From: Streptomyces sp. RFCAC02
Lineage (GTDB): Bacteria > Actinomycetota > Actinomycetes > Streptomycetales > Streptomycetaceae
Direction: 5' to 3'
Length of the DNA: 64,000 bases
Assembly: GCF_004193175.1 (NCBI RefSeq)
Contig: NZ_SAUH01000001.1
Coordinates: 744,001 to 808,000 of the forward strand
This document shows positions 42,159-49,877 of the stretch, one piece after another; the first letter of the stretch is position 1; the number at the start of each line of letters is the position of its first letter. Below the pieces are notes generated by a model, which had not been told where the DNA came from, ran no database searches, and worked only from the letters and a program-made list of their open reading frames with translations. Position numbers and translations under genes: made by a program.

Positions 42159-43508
42159 TCAGCCGAAGGTCTGGAAGGCGGTGCGCCGCGGGATGCGGAA
42201 CACCGGCCGTCCCGTGACCTGGTTGAGGATGAGGGCGCTGCGGTAGGCGCCGATGCCGAGGTCGGGCGCGGCGGCGCCGTGGGTGTGGAGTTCGGCGTTC
42301 TGGACGAACAGGCCGCCGGTCACCTCGGGCACGGTCCGTACGCGGTGGTCGGCGTCCACGTCGTAGCGGCCCTTGTCGTCCCAGGCGATGAGCTTCTCGA
42401 CCGGGTCGAGGCAGGCGGGGCGGCGGGCGGCGTACCCGGTGGCGGCGATGACGGCGCCGGTGGCGCGCTCGCTCTCCCGGCCGGTGTCGGCGTGGGAGGT
42501 GGTGAGGCGGATCGCGCCGTCCGTGTCCCTGCGGGCGTCGAGGAGGGCCGTGCCGGGGTGCAGGGCGACCGGGGGGCGGTCGCCGTCGAGCATGTGGTCG
42601 TACAGCTCGGCGTGGATGAGGTCGATGGTCTCGCTGTCGATGCCCTTGTAGAGCTGCCACTGCGAGGCGATGAGGCGGTCGCGGACGTCGGGGGCGAGGG
42701 CGTTGAAGTACCGCATGTACGCGGGGGTGGTGTACTCCAGGACGAGCTTGGAGTAGTCGAGGGGCGCGAAGCCCCAGGAGCGGGTGAGCCAGGTCAGGGA
42801 CCAGCCGGTGTCGCGCTGGCGGCGCAGGAGGTCGAGGAAGACCTCGGCGCCGGACTGGCCCGAGCCGACGACGGTGATGTCGCGCACGCCGTCGCGGGCG
42901 AGGGCGTCCACGCGGTGGAGGTGGTCGCCGGAGTGGTAGACGCGGTCGGGGGCGCTGTCGGCGAGGGGGGCGAGGGCGGGCGGGACGTGGGGTTCGGTGC
43001 CGATGCCGACGGCGATGTTGCGTGCGTGGCGGGTGGTGGTGGCGCCGGTGCCGGGCGTGCGGAGCGTGAGCCGCCACAGGGCGCGGTCGGCGTCCCAGTG
43101 GACGGCGGGCACGTCGGTGCCGAAGTGGCAGCCGGGCAGGCGGGACGCGGCCCAGGCGCAGTAGTCGGCGTACTCGCGGCGGGGGACGTGGAAGCGTTCG
43201 GCGATGTAGAAGGGGTACATCCGGTCGTGTTCCGCCAGGTAGTTGAGGAACGACCAGCGGCTGGTGGGGCGGACCAGGGTGACGAGGTCGGCGAGGAACC
43301 CGACCTGGAGGGACGCCCAGTCGAACATCAGGCCGGGGTGCCAGTCGTAGGCGGGGCGGCGGTCGTACGCGGCGTGGGCGAGGCCGTCCACCTCGTCGGC
43401 GAGCGCGGTGAGGGCGAGGTTGAACGGGCCGATGCCGATGGCGGCGAGGTCGAGGACCTGGCCGGTGGGGTCGGGGGCCGTCGGTCCTGGTGCCTGGGCT
43501 TGCGTCAC
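42159..43508 (-). CDS. desB: Lysine/cadaverine N-monooxygenase DesB (desferrioxamine pathway)
   Basis: 449 aa from a GTG that overlaps the desA stop (GTGA). It is an N-hydroxylating flavin monooxygenase of the IucD/DesB family: FAD motif LAAIGIGPFNLALTALA, FDWASLQVGFLADLVTLVRPTSRWSFLNYL, NADPH motif ITVVGSGQSGAEVFLDLL and C-terminal AAPDLGIGAYRSALILNQVTG. In desferrioxamine synthesis it converts cadaverine to N-hydroxycadaverine. The following genes desC and desD, normally in the same operon, are absent. Confidence 0.93.
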   Translation of the reverse strand: MTQAQAPGPTAPDPTGQVLDLAAIGIGPFNLALTALADEVDGLAHAAYDRRPAYDWHPGLMFDWASLQVGFLADLVTLVRPTSRWSFLNYLAEHDRMYPFYIAERFHVPRREYADYCAWAASRLPGCHFGTDVPAVHWDADRALWRLTLRTPGTGATTTRHARNIAVGIGTEPHVPPALAPLADSAPDRVYHSGDHLHRVDALARDGVRDITVVGSGQSGAEVFLDLLRRQRDTGWSLTWLTRSWGFAPLDYSKLVLEYTTPAYMRYFNALAPDVRDRLIASQWQLYKGIDSETIDLIHAELYDHMLDGDRPPVALHPGTALLDARRDTDGAIRLTTSHADTGRESERATGAVIAATGYAARRPACLDPVEKLIAWDDKGRYDVDADHRVRTVPEVTGGLFVQNAELHTHGAAAPDLGIGAYRSALILNQVTGRPVFRIPRRTAFQTFG

Positions 43509-45031
43509 TGGGGTTCTCCATCGGTCTCGACGGCGCGGCCCGCGGCGATGACCGCGGCGAACAGGTCGTCCACGTCGGTCTTGGTCGCCTGGGGGTTGAG
43601 CAGGGTGAGTTTGAGGCGGACGGAGCCGTCCCGCAGGTCGGTGCGGCCGACGAGGGCGGTGCCCTGCCGCAGCAGGCGGCGGCGGAGCGCGCCGTTCACG
43701 GTGTCCGCTTCGGCCCGCCGGGCGGGGAGGTAGCGGAACACGACCGTGGTGAGGACGGGTTCGGCGGTGAGTTCGAGGTCGGGGTGGGCGGTGACGGCCG
43801 CCGCGGCGTGGCGGGCGAGGTCGTGGCAGGCGTCGAGCATGGCGCCGATGCCCTGGCGGCCGAGCGCGAGGAAGGTGGCGGCGACCCGGAGGGCGTCGGC
43901 GCGGCGGGTGGTGGCGAGGGAGTTGCCGAGGAGGCCGTCGTAGCCGGCGGCGCCGTCGTCGTCGGGGTTGAGGTAGGCGACGCGCAGTCCCGTGGTGGCG
44001 GCGAAGTCGCGTGCGTCGCGGACCAGCAGGGCGCTGGCCGCCGCGGGCTGCCAGGCCGTCTTGTGCAGGTCGATCGTGATGCTGTCGGCCGCGTCGAGCC
44101 CGCCGAGGAGGGGTCGGAGCCGGTCGGAGAACAGGGCGCCGCCGCCGTAGGCCGCGTCCACGTGCAGCCGGATGCCCTCGCGGTGGGCGATGGCGGCGAG
44201 TTCGGGGAGGGGGTCGATGGAGCCGTAGTCCGTGGTGCCCGCGGTGGCGACGACCGCGACGGGGATCTCGTCGGCGGCCCTGGCGGCGAGGGCGCGGTCG
44301 AGGGCGGCCGGGTCCATGCGGTGCGCGGCGTCGGCGGGCACGGCGCGGACGGCTTCCTCGCCGAGGCCGAGCAGCGCGCAGGCGCGGGCGACGGAGAAGT
44401 GGGCGAGTTCCGAGCAGTAGACGACGGGCCGGACGGCGAGCCCGGTGAGGCCCGCGCCGCGGATGTCCGCGCGGGCGCGCAGCGCGGCGTCGCGGGCGAT
44501 CAGCAGTGCCTGGAGGTTGGACGTGCTGCCGCCGGGCGTGAGGACGCCGCCGGCGCCCGGTCCGTAGCCGGCGAGGTCGGTGAGGGCGCGGACGACGCGG
44601 CGTTCGAGCTCGACCGCGGAGGGGCCGCTGTCCCAGGTGTCGACGGAGGCGTTGAACACGGAGGCGAGGACGTCGGCGGCCGCGGCGACGCTCAGGGACG
44701 GCGGCTGGAGGTGCGCGGCGGCGCGCGGGTCGGCCAGGTCCACGGTGCCGGCGGCGTACGAGCGGGCCAGGGCCAGTACGGCGGCGCGGCCCCGCCCGGT
44801 CTCGGGCAGCGGCCCTTCGGGCAGGTCGGCGTCCATCCGGCGTGCCAGTTCGTCGGGGCTGAGGGGCGGCAGGGGGCCGTTGCGCCGCCGCAGGGCGCGC
44901 GCGGCTTCTCCGGTGAGGTCGGTGACGAGCCGTCCGACCTCGGTGAGGCCGGCCGGTGCGGCGGCCAGGAGGTCGGGCTCCAGGAGGGACGAGGGCGCGG
45001 ACGCGAGTGGTGCGTGACCGGGCATGCTCAT
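43505..45031 (-). CDS. desA: PLP-dependent lysine decarboxylase DesA
   Basis: 508 aa from the ATG at 45031. Group II PLP decarboxylase (DDC family): GVLTPGGSTSNLQALLIARD, VVYCSELAHFSVARA, ATAGTTDYGSIDPLPELA, LHVDAAYGGGALFSDRLRP, and the PLP-binding lysine in SITIDLHKTAWQPAAAS. It makes cadaverine from lysine for desferrioxamine. An IdeR/DmdR iron box lies 131 bp upstream, so the operon should be repressed by iron. Coupled to desB through GTGA. Confidence 0.93.
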   Translation of the reverse strand: MSMPGHAPLASAPSSLLEPDLLAAAPAGLTEVGRLVTDLTGEAARALRRRNGPLPPLSPDELARRMDADLPEGPLPETGRGRAAVLALARSYAAGTVDLADPRAAAHLQPPSLSVAAAADVLASVFNASVDTWDSGPSAVELERRVVRALTDLAGYGPGAGGVLTPGGSTSNLQALLIARDAALRARADIRGAGLTGLAVRPVVYCSELAHFSVARACALLGLGEEAVRAVPADAAHRMDPAALDRALAARAADEIPVAVVATAGTTDYGSIDPLPELAAIAHREGIRLHVDAAYGGGALFSDRLRPLLGGLDAADSITIDLHKTAWQPAAASALLVRDARDFAATTGLRVAYLNPDDDGAAGYDGLLGNSLATTRRADALRVAATFLALGRQGIGAMLDACHDLARHAAAAVTAHPDLELTAEPVLTTVVFRYLPARRAEADTVNGALRRRLLRQGTALVGRTDLRDGSVRLKLTLLNPQATKTDVDDLFAAVIAAGRAVETDGEPQ

Positions 45032-45388
45032 GGGTTCTGTGGCTGTCCCTTGGTGTCGTGGGTGGGTGTGGGGGTGGCGGGTCGCTGACAGGGAAAGGCG
45101 CGCGCGATGACCGGTGGACGGCCGCCGTCGTGGGGCCGGCGGGCCGTTCACCCGGAACAATTTAGGTTAGGCATACCTAACCATGTCAACAGCGCCCGAT
45201 GATCATCCACCGGATGTTCGAGGGTCGTTCGAGAGTCTGTCCGGGAACGTCCGTGATCACCCGCCGACGGCACGGGGGAAGTGCCGTGACCGGGCGCGGG
45301 GTTCGTCCGGCCCGTCCCACCAGGACCGAACGCCCCGGGGAAGGCGCGCGACCCCGGCCCGGGAGCCCCGTCCGCCACCACCCTGCGT
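45032..45388. other. 357-bp intergenic region upstream of desA
   Basis: Apart from the iron box at 45162, the region holds a small hairpin at 45267-45287 (ACGGCAC / GTGCCGT, 7-nt loop), which may end transcripts of the MFS gene located to the right. No coding sequence is seen. Confidence 0.45.
45162..45180. promoter_or_regulatory. Iron box (IdeR/DmdR operator) for desAB
   Basis: TTAGGTTAGGCATACCTAA is a near-perfect 19-bp inverted repeat matching the actinobacterial iron box consensus TTAGGTTAGSCTAACCTAA. It lies 131 bp upstream of desA and reads as a site of iron-dependent repression by a DtxR-family protein. Confidence 0.95.
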
Positions 45389-46591
45389 TCACCCGTGACG
45401 TGCGACTCGTCCCGTCGCCACCAGGAGCACGGCCGCGATCACGGCGATCACGGCCCCGGAGAAGAACATCCAGGTCGCGTCACCGGCTCCGGCGAGTCCG
45501 CCGACGAGGGTGCCGACCCCGATGCCGATGTAGATGCCGGAGGAGTTCAGCGCGATCACGAGCGGTGCCTCGTTCGGCGCGGCGGCGATGAGGCGGTGCT
45601 GCTGGGGCGGGGTCTGGCACCAACTGCTCGCGCCCCAGGCGAAGGCGAGCACGCCGACCGGGACCGGCAGCACGGCACTCGTCAGGGTCAGCGTGCCGAA
45701 CGCGACGAGCGTGCACGTCATCACCGCGTATCCGACGACGAGCACCCTCGTCCCGCCGAACCTGTCGGTCAGCCTGCCCGACGACTGGGCGCCCGCGACA
45801 GCCCCGACCCCATAGAGGAACAGCATCCACTGAGCCGCGTCCGGTGAGATCCCGACGGCGTCGAACGCGGGGATCGCGTAGGCGTAGGCCGTGTACGCGG
45901 CGGCCATCCCGAGCACCGTGACGGGCAGGATCAGCCGCACGCCGGGATTGCGCAGCACCGACAGCCGCGCCGCCAGCGGCACCCGGTTCCCTCCGGGGAG
46001 CTTCGACAGCAGGACCGCGAGCCCCGCGCCGATCAGCAGGCACAGCAGCGCGACCAGCCCGAGGGCGCTCCGCCACCCCATGACGCGGGAGGCGAGGTTT
46101 CCGAGCGGCACGCCGATCGCCGTCGCCACGGTCAGGCCGCTGACGACCAGCGCGAGGGCGCGTCCGCGTCGTTCCGCGGTCACGAGCGACGATGCGACCG
46201 CGCCCGCGTTCGGGGTATAGGCCGCCGCCCCGAGCGCGGCCAGCACACGCGAGGTCATCAGGAGCGCGAAGTTCGGGGCGACCGCGGTGCCCAGGTTGGC
46301 GAGACCGAGAACGACCAGCGCCGCCACCAGCAGGCGTCGGCGTGGCACGGTGGCGGTGACGGTCGCGAGCAGCGGGGAGAACACCGCGTAGCAGATCGCG
46401 AAGACCGTCACCGAGTAGCCCGCCGCCGCCTCGGTCACACCGAGTTCGTCCGCCATCTGCGGCAGGAACCCGGCGACGACGAAAGCGTCGGTCCCCACGG
46501 CGAACGTGCCGAGCGCCAGGAGGGAGACCTGGCTGCCGGAGCGCCGTGGAGCGGTCGGCGGTGCGTCACTGCCCGTTATCGAGATAGTCAA
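45389..46591 (-). CDS. MFS exporter, AraJ/Cmx (DHA1, 12-TM) type
   Basis: 400 aa from a TTG start with GAAAGGAG about 10 bp upstream. Twelve hydrophobic segments; FVVAGFLPQMADELGVTEAAAGYSVTVFAICYA and GRALALVVSGLTVATAIGVPLGNLASRVMGWRSAL are typical of the AraJ/chloramphenicol-exporter group of proton-driven efflux pumps. The substrate is unknown. It is third in a same-strand series with the hydrolase and the Rrf2 regulator, but a terminator-like hairpin precedes it. Confidence 0.92.
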   Translation of the reverse strand: MTISITGSDAPPTAPRRSGSQVSLLALGTFAVGTDAFVVAGFLPQMADELGVTEAAAGYSVTVFAICYAVFSPLLATVTATVPRRRLLVAALVVLGLANLGTAVAPNFALLMTSRVLAALGAAAYTPNAGAVASSLVTAERRGRALALVVSGLTVATAIGVPLGNLASRVMGWRSALGLVALLCLLIGAGLAVLLSKLPGGNRVPLAARLSVLRNPGVRLILPVTVLGMAAAYTAYAYAIPAFDAVGISPDAAQWMLFLYGVGAVAGAQSSGRLTDRFGGTRVLVVGYAVMTCTLVAFGTLTLTSAVLPVPVGVLAFAWGASSWCQTPPQQHRLIAAAPNEAPLVIALNSSGIYIGIGVGTLVGGLAGAGDATWMFFSGAVIAVIAAVLLVATGRVARHG

Positions 46592-46610
46592 TGTCCCGAT
46601 TCTCCTTTCA

Positions 46611-46641
46611 AGAAAAGCCCGACGCGACAGAAGGCGTCGGG
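46611..46641 (-). terminator. Terminator between the Rrf2 regulator and MFS genes
   Basis: On the minus strand an 8-bp stem (CCCGACGC / GCGTCGGG, 46618-46641) with an 8-nt loop is followed by CTTTTCTT. It should stop most transcripts after the Rrf2 gene and leave the MFS gene with reduced read-through. Confidence 0.75.
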
Positions 46642-46655
46642 CGGTGCGGGCGGAG

Positions 46656-47132
46656 TCAGGCGATGCGTTCGACGAAGCGGCGTGTGCGCCGCTCGGCCGT
46701 GGCGGGGGTGGTGGCGATGACGTCGGCGAGCGTCTGGTTCGCGAGTTGGCGCTGCCAGGCGAGTTCGGCCTTCCGCATGGCCATCGAGATGCCGCAGGGG
46801 TGTGCGAACTCCTCGGGTGCCCCGGTCCGTCCGGCTCCGCGCCGGCGGATCTCGGTGCACTGGAACGGGTCGGTGCCGCCCTCGATCGCGGTCACGACGT
46901 CCATGAGGCTGATGGCCTCGGGGGCGCGGCCGAGCCGGTAGCCGCCGCGTGCGCCTGCCTCCGAGCGGAGGATGCCCGCTTTGGCGAGGGGTTGCAACTG
47001 CTTCTTCAGGTACTCCGGGGGCAGGTCGAACACCTCCGCGAGCCGGCCGACGGGGAGGGGTGCCAGGTCGTCGAGCCAGGCGAGGACGAGGCAGCAGTGC
47101 AGACCCCACTCCACGCCTTCGGTCATGCGCAT
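46656..47132 (-). CDS. Rrf2-family transcriptional regulator
   Basis: 158 aa. Winged HTH as in Rrf2: EGVEWGLHCCLVLAWLD, LPVGRLAEVFDLPPEYLKKQLQPLAKAGILRSEAGARGGYRLGRAPEAISLMDVVTAIEG, then FQCTEI and HPCGISMAMRKAELAWQ. The two cysteines after the HTH could ligate an Fe-S cluster, but the usual three-cysteine set of IscR/NsrR is not complete unless a Cys near residue 14 takes part. It lies 10 bp after the hydrolase stop; an 11-bp palindrome sits at its start. Confidence 0.9.
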   Translation of the reverse strand: MRMTEGVEWGLHCCLVLAWLDDLAPLPVGRLAEVFDLPPEYLKKQLQPLAKAGILRSEAGARGGYRLGRAPEAISLMDVVTAIEGGTDPFQCTEIRRRGAGRTGAPEEFAHPCGISMAMRKAELAWQRQLANQTLADVIATTPATAERRTRRFVERIA

Positions 47133-47142
47133 ATCCGGGATA
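47132..47142. promoter_or_regulatory. Palindrome at the Rrf2 start
   Basis: TATCCGGGATA is a perfect odd palindrome covering the space between the hydrolase stop and the Rrf2 start. Rrf2 proteins bind similar ATATCC-type sites, so it could be autoregulatory; this is a guess. Confidence 0.3.
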
Positions 47143-48126
47143 CTACACCTCCCGATTGGGTGGCCCGCCCGGCCGGGTCCGGTGGGGCCGACCGGCGCCG
47201 GTGACGAAGTCCGTCACCGCGGCGGCGACGGCCTCGGGCTGCTCGTCGGGGATGAAGTGACCGGCGCCGGGCACGACGATCCCGGTGACGTCGTCGGCCC
47301 AGGGACCGATGGATGCGGCCATGTCCGGAACGGAGCCGTGACTGCTGGAGATCCCGAGGACGGGCACGGCGAGGCGCCCCCGTTCGAGCGCCTCGCGGTT
47401 CCTGCGCGCCGACTCCGCGGCGTCCCGGTAGTACGCGAGGGAAGCGCGCAGGCCGCCGTCGGCGGCGACGGCGGCCGCGTAGTGGTCGATTTCGGCGTCG
47501 TCGAACGTGTCGGGCGACAGGGCCTTCGCCTTCAGGAACCAGCCGACGTACGCGCGCTCGCGGCCTGCGAGCAGCGTCTCGGGCAGGCCGGGCACGACGT
47601 GGAACGCGAAATGCCAGGTCTTCCACGCCCGTTCCGGGTCGGTGGGGATCGCCTCCGGGAGAGTGATCCCGGGAATCCCGGCGTCGAGCAGCGCGACCCC
47701 GCGCAGGTCGCCCCCGAAGCCGAGGGCGAGGGAGAAGGCGACCCAGGCGCCGATGTCGTGGGCGACCAGGGAGTAGACCGGCACTCCGAGGGCCTTCACG
47801 GCGGCGTGGACGTGCGCGGCGACCGTGTGCGTGTCGTAGCCGCGCTCCGGACGCTCGGAATGGCCCTGGCCCGGCAGGTCGATCGCGATGACGTGGAACC
47901 GGCGGGCGAGGCCGGGCATCACCTTGCGCCAGGCCCACCAGGTCTGCGGGAAGCCCGCGAGCAGGACGACGGCCGGTCCGCCCGGCCGTCCGCCCTCGAC
48001 GGCGTGGAGGCGGACGCCGTCCGCGTCGACCCAGCGGTGGGTGAATCCGGGCAGGTGCCGCAGCGGCAGGCCGCGGACGGGGTTGCCTTCCGAGGCGTGG
48101 AGAGCGCTGGTCGCCGAGCCGGTCAC
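47143..48126 (-). CDS. Alpha/beta hydrolase, epoxide-hydrolase-like
   Basis: 327 aa from the GTG at 48124-48126, chosen because GGAGG lies 5 bp upstream; an ATG at 48192 would lie inside the TetR operator. Motifs: VVLLAGFPQTWWAWRKVMPGLARRFHVIAIDLPGQGHSERP, nucleophile region SLVAHDIGAWVAFSLAL (Asp, as in epoxide hydrolases and dehalogenases), and the terminal His in VVPGAGHFIPDEQPEAV. The substrate is unknown. It is divergent from a TetR gene and probably controlled by it. Confidence 0.88.
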   Translation of the reverse strand: MTGSATSALHASEGNPVRGLPLRHLPGFTHRWVDADGVRLHAVEGGRPGGPAVVLLAGFPQTWWAWRKVMPGLARRFHVIAIDLPGQGHSERPERGYDTHTVAAHVHAAVKALGVPVYSLVAHDIGAWVAFSLALGFGGDLRGVALLDAGIPGITLPEAIPTDPERAWKTWHFAFHVVPGLPETLLAGRERAYVGWFLKAKALSPDTFDDAEIDHYAAAVAADGGLRASLAYYRDAAESARRNREALERGRLAVPVLGISSSHGSVPDMAASIGPWADDVTGIVVPGAGHFIPDEQPEAVAAAVTDFVTGAGRPHRTRPGGPPNREV

Positions 48127-48171
48127 GGGGGCCTCCGTCGGTGTCGGGTGTGCGGTCCCGAACGCTAACAC

Positions 48172-48195
48172 ATCTTGGACCGATTGGTTCAAGAT
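48172..48195. promoter_or_regulatory. TetR-type operator in the divergent promoter
   Basis: ATCTTGGACC-GATT-GGTTCAAGAT: 10-bp arms with one mismatch around a 4-bp centre. It lies between the divergent hydrolase and TetR genes and covers the expected promoters of both. Confidence 0.75.
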
Positions 48196-48249
48196 AGGAT
48201 GGCGAGCGGCACGGACCGAACCATCGACGCATCGGCAAGGAAGTCCCGC

Positions 48250-48834
48250 GTGGCAGGCAAGAAGCAGTTCGACATGGATACAGCGCTCGACGCCGCGATG
48301 ACCCAGTTCTGGCGCGACGGCTACGCCGACACCTCATTGGACGACCTGTCACGGGCGACCGGCCTGAACCGCAGTTCCATCTACTCCTCCCTCGGCGACA
48401 AGGACACGCTCTTCCTGCGCTGCCTGGATCGCTACACCGCGCGCTACGGCGAGAAGTACGACGCCGCCCTGTCGTGCGCCGCCTCGGACCCCGTCGCCGC
48501 TCTTCGCGCGTTCTTCGACGTCACCCTGGAACGCATCGCCGATCCCGGACTGCCCGATGGATGTCTGATCGCCCAGTCGGCCATGGCGATTCCCGTGCTG
48601 AGCCCGAACGTCGCGGCGCACGCCGAGCGGGCGCTCGGCCTCCAGTGCCTGCGCCTGCGCGCCGCGTTCAAGGCCGGCGGGCTGACGGACCGGGACGCCG
48701 AGTCCTTCGCCGTGCACGCGGCGGCCGTGAACCAGTCGCTCGCCGTCATGAGCAGGGCAGGGGCGGATTCGGAACAGCTCCTGGCCGTCGTGGGCGTGAC
48801 CCTCGACGCTCTGTCGCAGACGGTGCGCGCGTAA
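48250..48834 (+). CDS. TetR/AcrR-family regulator
   Basis: 194 aa from a GTG with AAGGAAG upstream; an ATG at 48199 is less likely because it lies next to the operator. HTH at about residues 10-55: DTALDAAMTQFWRDGYADTSLDDLSRATGLNRSSIYSSLGDKDTLFLRCLDRY. The C-terminal domain (GLPDGCLIAQSAMAIPVLSP) is of the type seen in aldehyde- or quinone-responsive TetR proteins. Expected to repress the divergent hydrolase-Rrf2 genes. Confidence 0.92.
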   Translation: MAGKKQFDMDTALDAAMTQFWRDGYADTSLDDLSRATGLNRSSIYSSLGDKDTLFLRCLDRYTARYGEKYDAALSCAASDPVAALRAFFDVTLERIADPGLPDGCLIAQSAMAIPVLSPNVAAHAERALGLQCLRLRAAFKAGGLTDRDAESFAVHAAAVNQSLAVMSRAGADSEQLLAVVGVTLDALSQTVRA

Positions 48835-48857
48835 CGAGGCCGGTACCGCAGCCCGGA

Positions 48858-49877
48858 TCAGGCGGCGCGCAGGTGGGCGGCGGGACCGGCGGCGTCCGGG
48901 CCGAAGCGTGCGCGGGCCAGGTCCACCGCCGCCTCGGCCCTGCGGCGCCGGTCGTCGGACGGGTCGAGCGAGAGCTGGCGCGCCGCGTCCGCGGCGTCCG
49001 CCAGGTCCTCGGCGCGCAGCGCGAGCGACCGGACGCGGGCGCGCTGGAGCCCCAGGGCGTCGTGCAGGGCGTAGGCGGCCGTGACCAGGACCGGTGTGTG
49101 CGCGGTCGGTTCGCGCAGGGTGCGGTGACGGGTGGTCACGCTGCGGTCGGCGTACCGGACGGTGAGGGTGAGGGCACGGGCGCACTGCCCGGTGCCGCGC
49201 AGACGGTGGCCGAGGTCGTCGGCCAGGGTGAGGAGGGCGCGGCGGCGGACGCCGGGGTCCAGTTCGTCGTGGCCGAAGCGGTGTTCCGCCGCTGCGGAGC
49301 GGGCCGGCGCCCCCGGGACGACCGGCGTCGGGTCGATGCCGCGCACCAGGTCCCGCACGCGGCGGGCGGTCCGCGCGCCCAGGATGCGCTGGAGCGTGGC
49401 GGGCGGCGCGGCGGCGACGCGTGCGGCGGTGTCCAGGCCGTACGCGGTCAGGGCGCGGGCCGTGGCGGGGCCGATGCCGTGCAGGGCGGCGGGGGGACGG
49501 TCGGCGAGGAACGCGGTGATCGCCGCCGGGTCGTCGGGGACCGCCGTCACGCCGGGGCCCGCGTCCGCCGGTCCCGCGGCGAGCCGGGCGAGCAGCGGAT
49601 TGGGGGCGACGCCGACGGCACAGTCGATGCCGTGCAGGGCGAGGCAGCGGACGCGGAAGAGGCGGGCGAGGCGTTCGGCGTCGAGGCCGAAGTAGCGCAG
49701 GGCGCCGCCGACGTCGGCCAGCGCGGCGTCGGGCGGCAGTGCCTGGACGACGGGGGTGATGTCGCGCAGGACGTCCAGGATCCCGTCGTGGTCGCCCGCG
49801 GACCCGGCGGCGCGGTGACCGGGGAGGGCGCGTACGGAGAGGCCGCGCACGTAGAGGATGTGCCGTCGCGTCGTCAT
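48858..49877 (-). CDS. ImuB-like Y-family polymerase homologue
   Basis: 339 aa; the ATG overlaps the dnaE2 stop (ATGA), so it is co-translated with it. The fold is recognisable (ALHGIDCAVGVAPNPLLARLAAG, HhH region AALHGIGPATARALTAYGLDTAARVAAAPPATLQRILG, little-finger part RFGHDELDPGVRRRALLTLADDLGHRLR). The catalytic acidic residues are missing: the first motif reads HILYVRGLS instead of D.D.F, and the DE motif is replaced by DAALADVGGALR. This is the ImuB condition, a non-catalytic partner linking DnaE2 to the sliding clamp. Confidence 0.88.
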   Translation of the reverse strand: MTTRRHILYVRGLSVRALPGHRAAGSAGDHDGILDVLRDITPVVQALPPDAALADVGGALRYFGLDAERLARLFRVRCLALHGIDCAVGVAPNPLLARLAAGPADAGPGVTAVPDDPAAITAFLADRPPAALHGIGPATARALTAYGLDTAARVAAAPPATLQRILGARTARRVRDLVRGIDPTPVVPGAPARSAAAEHRFGHDELDPGVRRRALLTLADDLGHRLRGTGQCARALTLTVRYADRSVTTRHRTLREPTAHTPVLVTAAYALHDALGLQRARVRSLALRAEDLADAADAARQLSLDPSDDRRRRAEAAVDLARARFGPDAAGPAAHLRAA

